Below, piece by piece: positions 15,930 through 22,480 of a DNA stretch of 24,566 nucleotides. How positions within the stretch are numbered: the first letter of the stretch is position 1; each line of letters opens with the position of its first letter. The notes under the pieces were generated by a model that saw only the letters and a program-made list of their open reading frames with translations, searched no databases and was not told the origin of the DNA. Source of the DNA: Alkanophaga liquidiphilum. Its GTDB lineage: Archaea > Halobacteriota > Syntropharchaeia > Alkanophagales > B39-G2. Made by a program: the position numbers and the translations under genes. Where the stretch lies: the NCBI GenBank assembly GCA_029259535.1, contig JAPHEF010000029.1, positions 1 through 24,566 on the forward strand, written 5' to 3'.

Positions 15930-16673
15930 ATGAAAAAACCATTCGTCTTCATAAATGCGGCGATGAGCGCCGACGGCAAGATCTCGACGTGCGAGCGGCG
16001 GCAGGTGAGAATCAGCGGCGCTAAAGACCTCGAGCGTGTTGACTCCTTAAGGGCGAGCAGCGACGCCGTGCTCGTCGGCATCGGTACCGTTCTCGCAGAT
16101 GACCCCTCGCTGACAGTGAAGGCGGAGCGGCGGCGTGCCGAGCGGAAAAAAGCAGGCAAAGACGAGAACCCGTTACGCGTCGTCGCGGACAGCAGGGCGA
16201 GAACGCCCCTAAACGCAGAAATCCTGAATAAGGGTGCAGGAAGGCGGCTGGTGGCGGTCTCGAAGCGAGCGCCAGCGGAGCGTGTCAAGGCTCTGCAGAA
16301 GAAAGCTGACGTGGTCGTTTGCGGCGCCGAGAAAGTTGATTTGGCGGTGCTCCTCCGCACGCTCCGACAGCGTTACGGCGTCCGCCGACTCATGGTAGAG
16401 GGCGGCGCCACGCTGAACTGGTCGCTCCTCTCGCAGGGACTCGTGGACGAGCTTTACGTCTTCGTCGGCAATATGATAATCGGCGGCGTGAATGCGCCGA
16501 CGCTCGTGGACGGCGAGGGCTTCAAGGATAATTTTTTGAAGTTAGAGCTTTTGGGCGTTGAGCCGCTCGATGAAGGCGTTTTGTTGAAGTGGCGTGTTTT
16601 AGCAGCCGGCGCGCGGCAGCACGACGAAAAGAGAAAATATGGTTGTGACGGTCAGGTTCGAGTGCGAAAGTGA
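15930..16673 (+). CDS. arfC: 2,5-diamino-6-ribosylamino-pyrimidinone 5'-phosphate reductase (archaeal riboflavin/F420 pathway)
   Basis: RibD C-terminal-type reductase that converts the ribosylamino-pyrimidinone made by ArfA/ArfB into its ribitylamino form with NAD(P)H, on the path to riboflavin and the F420 chromophore. The 247-residue protein has FINAAMSADGKIST at the start, SDAVLVGIGTVLADDPSLTV (substrate and cofactor loop), LRVVADSRARTP, and LMVEGGATLNWSLLSQGLVDEL. The last ~15 residues (ARQHDEKRKYGCDGQVRVRK) go beyond the usual end and are basic. The frame is open back to 15678, but MKKPFVFINAAMS at 15930 is the natural start and has a TATA-like element 27 bases upstream. Divergent from the glycosyltransferase. 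Confidence 0.92.
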   Translation: MKKPFVFINAAMSADGKISTCERRQVRISGAKDLERVDSLRASSDAVLVGIGTVLADDPSLTVKAERRRAERKKAGKDENPLRVVADSRARTPLNAEILNKGAGRRLVAVSKRAPAERVKALQKKADVVVCGAEKVDLAVLLRTLRQRYGVRRLMVEGGATLNWSLLSQGLVDELYVFVGNMIIGGVNAPTLVDGEGFKDNFLKLELLGVEPLDEGVLLKWRVLAAGARQHDEKRKYGCDGQVRVRK

Positions 16674-16690
16674 GGGCGATGAAGGACTGA

Positions 16691-16813
16691 TGCATTTGTG
16701 ATGCACGGGGAAGATTCCCCAGTGTGACCTCCTCCCTCCAATGGAGGGCATCCACCGGATGCGCGAGGTTGGGGAGTGTGCCTGATGTGGCACTCCCCGT
16801 CGGGCGGGGTCAC
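16691..16813 (+). ncRNA. Hairpin cluster, candidate structured RNA (multi-branch)
   Basis: No convincing protein is encoded here. In order: TGCAT/ATGCA (16691-16705), GGGGAA/TTCCCC (16707-16720), then a closing stem GTGACC (16724-16729) with GGTCAC (16808-16813) that encloses three perfect hairpins: CCCTCC-AAT-GGAGGG (16734-16748), GCATCC-ACC-GGATGC (16748-16762) and GGGGAGTG...CACTCCCC (16771-16798). Together these can form a four-way junction of about 90 nt. It matches no RNA family I recognise: arms and loops do not fit tRNA, and RNase P or SRP signatures are absent. Strand is uncertain because all stems also form in the complement. It could instead be the remains of a mobile-element end. 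Confidence 0.45.
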
Positions 16814-16876
16814 GACAGCCCCTACCATGAGCATATAGCCCACGGCTCGCTTTAGTATGTTCTTAGAATCTTTCTA

Positions 16877-16884
16877 CTTAAATA
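16877..16884 (+). promoter_or_regulatory. Possible TATA element for the radical SAM gene
   Basis: CTTAAATA in an otherwise uneventful stretch. A start site about 25 bases downstream (near 16908) would put the 16905-16936 hairpin, which contains the SD-like GGAGG, at the very 5' end of the transcript. Weak, position-based call. Confidence 0.3.
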
Positions 16885-16904
16885 CTTTTCCTACTCCCTT
16901 CCCC

Positions 16905-16936
16905 TGCTGCCTCCTTAAAGGAGGGGATTAGCAGCA
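16905..16936 (+). promoter_or_regulatory. Hairpin enclosing a Shine-Dalgarno-like sequence
   Basis: TGCTG/CAGCA forms an outer stem and CCTCC-TTAAA-GGAGG an inner stem, with an unpaired GGATTAG on the 3' side. The GGAGG is the only good SD near the start of the radical SAM gene, so folding would hide it. Regulation is inference; the true start codon of the gene is not visible. Confidence 0.35.
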
Positions 16937-18223
16937 ACATCATCCTAAAAATCGACCATGATTGCCTCTTCTGGGCAATCGTAGACAACTGCGGTGCAGG
17001 CGTAGAGGAGGAGCTGGAGGAGCTATATAAAAGGGTTCGAAAAGAGCTTTGTGAAGAGCTCAAGAACGTCCGTTTCAGCGTCGTGCCGACTGCCGTTTAC
17101 GTGAACCCAACCGATGCCTGCAATGCCAACTGCTCCTACTGCTACGGAGCGGCTTCGCCGCCGAGGGGCGAGCATGAGCTACGCGCAGCTCGACGCCGTA
17201 GTCTCAAAGGCAGAAGATATTTTTGACCATTTCGGCGTCAGTGGGACGATAGTTTTTCACGGAAGTGAGCCGCTGCTCATGAAAAAGACATTGTGGGAGG
17301 TTGTAGAACGGCATAAAGATACGAACTTCGGCATTCAGACGAATGGCATCCTTTTTGACGAAGACGATGCCGCTCTTGTGAAAGAGCGGAGGATAAGCGT
17401 GGGCATTTCCTTGGATGCCCCCTCTGAGGAAGNNNNNNNNNNNNNNNNNNNNNNNNNNNNNNNNNNNNNNNNNNNNNNNNNNNNNNNNNNNNNNNNNNNN
17501 NNNNNNNNNNNNNNNNNNNNNNNNNNNNNNNNNNNNNNNNNNNNNNNNNNNNNNNNNNNNNNNNNNNNNNNNNNNNNNNNNNNNNNNNNNNNNNNNNNNN
17601 NNNNNNNNNNNNNNNNNNNNNNNNNNNNNNNNNNNNNNNNNNNNNNNNNNNNNNNNNNNNNNNNNNNNNNNNNNNNNNNNNNNNNNNNNNNNNNNNNNNN
17701 NNNNNNNNNNNNNNNNNNNNNNNNNNNNNNNNNNNNNNNNNNNNNNNNNNNNNNNNNNNNNNNNNNNNNNNNNNNNNNNNNNNNNNNNNNNNNNNNNNNN
17801 NNNNNNNNNNNNNNNNNNNNNNNNNNNNNNNNNNNNNNNNNNNNNNNNNNNNNNNNNNNNNNNNNNNNNNNNNNNNNNNNNNNNNNNNNNNNNNNNNNNN
17901 NNNNNNNNNNNNNNNNNNNNNNNNNNNNCTTGGAGGCGGAAAGCTTTAAGCTCGTCCGCTCAAGAATTGTCGAGAGAATAGAGGGGTGCAGAGAATGCGT
18001 TTTCAGGAATGTTTGCGGCGCACCATGCCCGGCGGAAGTTTACGCTGAGCACGGGATTATGTTCAAAAAACCATATTCCTGTGATTTTTATAAGCGAATC
18101 ATAGAGCGTGCGTTTAGGATCATCGCCGATGGAAAACTCGAACATGTCGTTCGTCTATCGAAACTTAAGAAGAAATACGAGTTTGTTTGGGGCGGTAGGG
18201 GGGGCGCTACAATGCCCTGCTGA
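16927..18223 (+). CDS. Radical SAM/SPASM protein, probable peptide-modifying enzyme; broken by frameshift and assembly gap
   Basis: The N-terminal part is read in the frame containing KIDHDCLFWAIVDNC and the radical SAM cluster motif CNANCSYCY (near 17116-17142). Between there and about 17175 the coding shifts by one base to MSYAQLDAVVSKAEDIF, GTIVFHGSEPLL (GGEP-like SAM motif) and FGIQTNG. Bases 17433-17928 are N. After the gap comes a SPASM-type domain: CREC, NVCGAPC and PYSCDFYK. The protein ends WGGRGGATMPC. The upstream frame has no ATG, GTG or TTG between a stop at 16879 and GTG at 17083, so the start is unknown; the coordinate given is the first codon after the SD-like GGAGGGG. Proteins of this layout usually mature ribosomal peptides, but no precursor peptide is evident. 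The breaks may be sequencing errors beside the gap. The 3' end overlaps the convergent tes gene by 17 bp. Confidence 0.75.
17433..17928. other. Assembly gap (496 N)
   Basis: A run of N inside the radical SAM gene. It shows the window is a scaffold join. The number of N may be an estimate, so the frame relation across it is not proof of continuity, although both sides encode complementary halves of one radical SAM/SPASM protein. Confidence 0.99.
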
Positions 18224-19670
18224 ACTTCGCTTCAACTTCCGCTCGGTGTAAAGTGTTGTAGGTGCAGAACGGGATGATGCGGAGGTCAGGCGTCACGTAA
18301 TGTATGCCGCACCGCTGCACACGCTTGATGTCGAAATTGTAGGGATCCATGAAATGCATGCAGCCGATGAAGAGCGTGCGACGGTGGAACTCCGCAGTTG
18401 ACTCTCGGTCGCCCCTCGTCAGGATGTCAAGAACTTTGCGCATGGACTCTGCGCCGCTTGGCGCCTTCTCGGCATCTATGAACTTGTTAATCTGCGTCGC
18501 CGCGCTTATTGCAACTTTCAGCTTCGCAAGCGCCGGCAGCCTCGCCCGTTCCAGCTCCTCTGCTTTCTCCTTCAAAAACTCAAGGATGCCCTCGACATCC
18601 ACGAAGTCAGTAATCGGAATAAGTCGCCCCCCGTCGATGAACACGTAAGTGGCGGCGCCGCAATGTGGGTGCACCGTGAACGTGACCTGCGGCTCTCCCT
18701 TCCACGCTTCAACGAACCTTGAGACGGTGACGACCGCAGGCACGGGGTAAAAGCTTTCTTTTGGAATTTGGTTATCCGTCTGCTCCTCCACAAGCTTTAT
18801 GAAGTCAGGGATTGTGATTCTAAGCTTACGAAGCTCGCTTCTATCGATTCTTCCCGTGAAGGATACGGGTTGAACATTTACCGCCCGCACCACGTCCAAG
18901 TTCTTAACGGCGTATTTGATGATGTCGCCAATTTGGTCGTCGTTCACGCCTCTTGCGAGCGTCGGCACGAGCACTACGCTCTTTATTCCACCAGCCCTGC
19001 AGTTCTCAACAGCTTTTAATTTCGTCTTCAGCGCCTTTCTCCCTCGCAGCTTCTCATAAGCTTCTTCTTTGACACCATCGAACTGCAGATAAACGGTATG
19101 AAGACCCGCATGCACGAGCCGCTCGCAGAACGCCACGCTCTTCGCAAGCATGATTCCGTTCGTCGCAACCTGAATTTGGGCAAACCCCAGTTTTTTTGCC
19201 ATTTTGACGAATTCAATGAAATCGCTACGAACGGTCGGCTCACCGCCTGCAAACTGGACTGCGGGACACGGTGGAACCTCAGAACGCAATACCTCAAGCA
19301 TTTTCCAAATCTCGTCCTGCGAAGGCTCGTATAATCGCCCTGTGGCGGCAGCGTTTGCAAAGCACGTTGGACACCGCTGGTTACAGCGGTTCGTCACGTC
19401 GATATTTGCGAGGAGCGTCGTAGTCTTGTGCGATGGGCAGAGCCCACAGTCGTAAGGGCAACCACGTTCCGTTGCTCTTGTTGCGAAGCCCGTGCCGATG
19501 CTTTCAAATGCGGAAAACCTTTTGTATAACGCGGCGTCAGCCCAGTAGATGTCCTCAAACTCGCCGTGCTCCTCACACCTTTTCTTTATTAAGATTTTTC
19601 CTCCTTCCTCATACACCTCGGCTGGGACTACGCTGAGACATTCCGGGCACAACGATTTCGTTTCCATCAT
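18207..19670 (-). CDS. tes: Radical SAM tetraether lipid synthase (Tes)-like
   Basis: Homologue of the MJ0619/Tes family, which joins two archaeol phytanyl chains tail-to-tail to make tetraether (GDGT) lipids. The 487-residue protein has an N-terminal Cys pair CPEC (8-11) plus C32, likely a rubredoxin-like or zinc site; CPYDCGLCPSH (71-81); the radical SAM cluster motif CNQRCPTC (96-103); GGEPT (142-146); and the family-specific C-terminus CMHFMDPYNFDIKRV, CGIHYVTPD and PFCTYN with Cys 437, 454 and 469 as auxiliary [4Fe-4S] ligands. This Cys layout matches what is known of Tes. ATG start at 19670, 9 bp after a Cys-rich gene in the same direction. The MJ0619 superfamily includes paralogues of other function, so Tes activity is likely but not certain. 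Confidence 0.85.
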   Translation of the reverse strand: MMETKSLCPECLSVVPAEVYEEGGKILIKKRCEEHGEFEDIYWADAALYKRFSAFESIGTGFATRATERGCPYDCGLCPSHKTTTLLANIDVTNRCNQRCPTCFANAAATGRLYEPSQDEIWKMLEVLRSEVPPCPAVQFAGGEPTVRSDFIEFVKMAKKLGFAQIQVATNGIMLAKSVAFCERLVHAGLHTVYLQFDGVKEEAYEKLRGRKALKTKLKAVENCRAGGIKSVVLVPTLARGVNDDQIGDIIKYAVKNLDVVRAVNVQPVSFTGRIDRSELRKLRITIPDFIKLVEEQTDNQIPKESFYPVPAVVTVSRFVEAWKGEPQVTFTVHPHCGAATYVFIDGGRLIPITDFVDVEGILEFLKEKAEELERARLPALAKLKVAISAATQINKFIDAEKAPSGAESMRKVLDILTRGDRESTAEFHRRTLFIGCMHFMDPYNFDIKRVQRCGIHYVTPDLRIIPFCTYNTLHRAEVEAKFSRAL

Positions 19671-19678
19671 TTACCCGC

Positions 19679-20071
19679 TCATACAACTTTGAATTCAAAA
19701 CCAGCTTTCGTGTAAAGCTCCTCAAACTCCTTCTTCTTCTCTTCCTTTGGTGTGTAGTCGGAGCACAGCCTTATATCGGCATCCTCCAGCCCATACTTTG
19801 TGCACATGTATTTTTCAGTTCGCCCAGCAAACGCCTCTTCGAGCTTTTGCACCATGAAATATGTGCAGTCCTCACAACGGAACATTGGCTGAAAGGCATC
19901 GCACGTCTTGTTCAGCGGGTCTGACAGGTCGATCTTCATCCTGCCCCTCGTCTGCTTGTATATCCTCTCGCAGCCCACGTCCGGGTTGTAATACACGCAG
20001 TAGAGACACGCTGTCTTCTTCTCCTCAAGGAGCATTTTTATGGGGTCCACGTCGCCTATTTTTACGCCCAC
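19679..20071 (-). CDS. Cys-rich protein with two CxxC modules, unknown function
   Basis: A small soluble protein with eight cysteines that I cannot place in a named family. The cysteines form two similar modules. The first is CLYCVYY...GC...KTCDAFQP and the second CEDCTYF...MC...RLCSDYTP. Each has CxxC plus two later Cys, the last followed by an acidic/aromatic-x-Pro turn, so the protein may bind two zinc ions or iron-sulfur clusters. It precedes the tes-like gene by 9 bp, suggesting a partner such as an electron donor or assembly factor; that is inference. The frame extends to GTG at 20080, but GTG at 20071 has GGGGGTG six bases upstream and is preferred. Divergent from mcrB, sharing a short promoter region. 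Confidence 0.75.
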   Translation of the reverse strand: MGVKIGDVDPIKMLLEEKKTACLYCVYYNPDVGCERIYKQTRGRMKIDLSDPLNKTCDAFQPMFRCEDCTYFMVQKLEEAFAGRTEKYMCTKYGLEDADIRLCSDYTPKEEKKKEFEELYTKAGFEFKVV

Positions 20072-20118
20072 ACCCAACACCCCCGTTGGTGGTTAGCAAG
20101 TGGGTTGGCATGGTGAAA

Positions 20119-20129
20119 TTTAAATATTA
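20119..20129 (+). promoter_or_regulatory. Near-palindromic TATA element between mcrB and the tes operon
   Basis: TTTAAATATTA sits in the 110-bp divergent gap, 53 bases before the mcrB ATG and about 48 bases before the Cys-rich gene start on the other strand. Because it reads as TATA-like on both strands it could serve either or both operons, giving leaders of roughly 20-35 nt. Inferred from composition and spacing. Confidence 0.45.
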
Positions 20130-20181
20130 TGGATTAGATATGAGAAGGTATAGGTGAGTAAAGTAGAAGCGGTGTTAAGAG

Positions 20182-21561
20182 ATGAAATACGAGGACAAGG
20201 TTGACCTGTATGACGATGAGGGGAATCTGCTTGCGAAGGAGATACCGATAGAGGCGTTACACCCTTACAGGAATCCTTACATGGGCGAGATTTACAGATT
20301 TGTGAAGAGGACGTCGGTCATCGAGCTTGAAAAGATAGAAGACATGCTCAGGGCGGGCAGGGCTGGCTGGTCTACTATCGTCGGGCAAGACGAGATAAAG
20401 ATGCCGTGGTATGGCTTTGACGTGGAGCTCGTGGACAACGCCGAATACGTTGCGGACGAGCTTATTAAATTATTGCAAGCAAAGCCCGACGACGGGACCG
20501 AGGTGCGTGTGCTCGAAGGTGGTACTATTCTCGTGGTTCAACTTTCGGACGAAGTCTTAGCCCGCTCTTATGACATCTCGCCGACGCTCACAAGGGTCGC
20601 CACGGCGCTTGGTCAGGTGATAGCAAAAATAGCAAACCTGCACCCCTTAGAGCACCCATATAAGATTGGATTATTGAAAGCAGTTTTGTGGGGCAGGTAT
20701 CCGCAGAGCACCGGGACGCCGCCGGGGCATCCGGTTCACCCACTCTTGAAGCTGCCTACGAGCTTAGAGGGCTTGGGGAACGGTCTTAAGTCCCTGATGA
20801 TTAACCACATTGCGGCACTCGCCGACATGCGGACTATGTGGGCGCTTGCCTTGGGCACAATCCTTGAACAGGGGGCAGCGGCGGAAATGGGATACAATGT
20901 CGGCTGGTTTGAACGTTACATGCTCCTAACTGCGGCGTATCAGGGCTTTAACGCAAACTCTCTTGTGCTGGACCTGATAAAAGAGAACTCGAAAGGGACT
21001 GTTGGGGATGTCATGGCGGGCATGCTGCAGAAGGCGCTTGAACACGGCGTGATTGTGCGGAAGGGTGACAAGTACCCATGGGTATTGCCCTCGGGAGCGG
21101 TCATGTGGGCTGCGCCAGACCTCATCCTTTGGAATGCGTATTCCATTGCAGGCTTGACAGCGGCTGCTATCGTGAACTGCGCTGCGGCACGTGCCGTCCA
21201 AGGCGCTGCAAGCGTGTGTGCGTTCTACCCGGATATGCTCATCTGGGAGACTTGCGGCTTGCCTGACCCTGATGCCGGCAGGATACTCGGCTGCGGGCAG
21301 GGATACGTGTTCTACACACACGGACTCTATGGCGGCGCCGCCCCAGGAGCGTTCTCCTGTGACCACGTCATTGTCAAAAACACCTCTGGCTTCTTAACGC
21401 CCATCTCGGCGGCGTGCGCATGTCTTGATGCAGGCACACAGATATTTAAGGTCACTACGACTTCAGGGCTGTATTTCACGTTGGCTCAGGAGTTCCCGAT
21501 ATTCAGAGAGCCGATGAAGAGGGTGGCAGAGGCGGCTGAGAAGATAAAGAGCGAAATTTAG
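20182..21561 (+). CDS. mcrB: Methyl/alkyl-coenzyme M reductase beta subunit
   Basis: Beta subunit of the Mcr-type nickel enzyme; contributes half of the CoM/CoB channel. The 459-residue protein starts MKYEDKVDLYDDEG, as in known McrB, and keeps TLTRVATALG, GYNVGWFERYM and the active-site segment FYTHGLYGGAAPGAF. Tyr383 corresponds to canonical Tyr367 and His395 to the CoB-binding His379, so the catalytic tyrosine is retained. The usual GGGGPG is changed to GGAAPG. The protein ends REPMKRVAEAAEKI, typical of the family. It is the first gene of an operon with mcrG, whose SD overlaps the mcrB stop. There is no mcrA, mcrC or mcrD in this operon; the only alpha subunit in the window is at its left edge. 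Confidence 0.97.
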   Translation: MKYEDKVDLYDDEGNLLAKEIPIEALHPYRNPYMGEIYRFVKRTSVIELEKIEDMLRAGRAGWSTIVGQDEIKMPWYGFDVELVDNAEYVADELIKLLQAKPDDGTEVRVLEGGTILVVQLSDEVLARSYDISPTLTRVATALGQVIAKIANLHPLEHPYKIGLLKAVLWGRYPQSTGTPPGHPVHPLLKLPTSLEGLGNGLKSLMINHIAALADMRTMWALALGTILEQGAAAEMGYNVGWFERYMLLTAAYQGFNANSLVLDLIKENSKGTVGDVMAGMLQKALEHGVIVRKGDKYPWVLPSGAVMWAAPDLILWNAYSIAGLTAAAIVNCAAARAVQGAASVCAFYPDMLIWETCGLPDPDAGRILGCGQGYVFYTHGLYGGAAPGAFSCDHVIVKNTSGFLTPISAACACLDAGTQIFKVTTTSGLYFTLAQEFPIFREPMKRVAEAAEKIKSEI

Positions 21562-21570
21562 GTGAAAGAA

Positions 21571-22470
21571 ATGGCAGCTGCTAAAAAGAAGACCGCTAAG
21601 AAGAAAATTAGGTATAAAAAGCAATACTACCCAGGTCCTGACAGGGTGTCTGCGAACAGAAGAAGAGCCATGGACGCCTCTAAACGGCTCACGAGGTTCC
21701 GCTCAATTCCTGACGACAGCCTTGTAGAGCTTTTGGGACACAGGTTCAAAGGCGAGTCCTACGTGAGCGTGCACCCGCCGCTGGATGAGCTTGTCGAGAA
21801 ATACGACCCGATAAAAGAAATAGTGGAGCCGACGCCCGGTGCGAGGGCGGGAGACCGCCTGCGCTTCCTCCAGTTCGCAGACTCCATGTATTACCCGCCG
21901 ATGGCGCCGTGGCTCAGGACTCGTGTTTACATGTCGAGGCTACGGGGGATTGACACCGTTGTTTACTCTGGAAGGACGCTCCTCGAAATGCGGGAGCGGG
22001 ACCTCGAACAAGCGGCGAAGATGCTTATCGAGACGCACATCTTTGACCCTGCGAGGGTCGGTATCCGTGGAATTACCGTGCACGGGCACTCGCTCCGCCT
22101 TGATGAAGACGGCCTGATGTTCGACGCTCGCCGCCGCTACATGCTTAACAAGGAGACCGGCGAAGTCGAATACATCAAGAACCAGCACGCCGAGGTTCTC
22201 GACAATCCGATACCGGTGGGGCGTCCGCTGACCGAGCGTGAGCTGCGAGCTTACGACGTTACTTATCGTTGGGACGTTGCGCCCTACAAGAGTCGTTCTG
22301 AGATTTTGACGGTAATCGGCAGAGCCGCCGCCGGCAGACTGCTTATGGGCTTCAATCCCGAGCTCCCGCTCGTCGAATATGGAGGACTTTACATAAATGA
22401 GGGGGAGGACTGGATAGAGCCCGAGCTGCTTGTTCCGGGTTCAAGAGAGAGGTCGAGCCCTGAAGAGTAG
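21571..22470 (+). CDS. mcrG: Methyl/alkyl-coenzyme M reductase gamma subunit with terminal extensions
   Basis: Gamma subunit of the Mcr-type enzyme. Conserved blocks: QYYPGPDRV, GHRFKGESY, VHPPLDEL, VEPTPGARAGDRLRFLQFADSMYYPP, RGIDTVVYSGR, FDPARVGIRGITVHGHSLRLDEDGLMFD in successive parts, and MGFNPE near the end. Two extensions are seen: a Lys-rich head of about 16 residues (AAAKKKTAKKKIRYKK) before the usual QYYPG start, and about 35 residues after GFNPE, where methanogen McrG normally stops. The frame extends to a GTG at 21562, but ATG 21571, with GGTGA six bases upstream overlapping the mcrB stop, is preferred. It is followed after 10 bp by the SCP2-like gene, so all three are one operon. 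Confidence 0.97.
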   Translation: MAAAKKKTAKKKIRYKKQYYPGPDRVSANRRRAMDASKRLTRFRSIPDDSLVELLGHRFKGESYVSVHPPLDELVEKYDPIKEIVEPTPGARAGDRLRFLQFADSMYYPPMAPWLRTRVYMSRLRGIDTVVYSGRTLLEMRERDLEQAAKMLIETHIFDPARVGIRGITVHGHSLRLDEDGLMFDARRRYMLNKETGEVEYIKNQHAEVLDNPIPVGRPLTERELRAYDVTYRWDVAPYKSRSEILTVIGRAAAGRLLMGFNPELPLVEYGGLYINEGEDWIEPELLVPGSRERSSPEE

Positions 22471-22480
22471 GTGATGACAG

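Noticed and set aside
15851..16360. N-terminal extension of the glycosyltransferase frame
   Set aside because: It is antisense to arfC coding sequence, and the GT2 fold begins right after the ATG at 15850.
16640..16702. 20-residue frame MVVTVRFECESEGDEGLMHL as a small gene or RiPP precursor
   Set aside because: It overlaps the end of arfC, has no ribosome-binding site, and lacks Cys-rich or leader/core features.
16724..16813. Cloverleaf-like fold as a tRNA
   Set aside because: Loops are 3 nt, there is no anticodon loop, T-loop or CCA-proximal acceptor pattern, so it cannot be a tRNA.
16652..16860. TnpB/IS605 right-end guide RNA
   Set aside because: CCCACGGCT resembles half of a known end hairpin, but the matching arm and any tnpB gene are absent.
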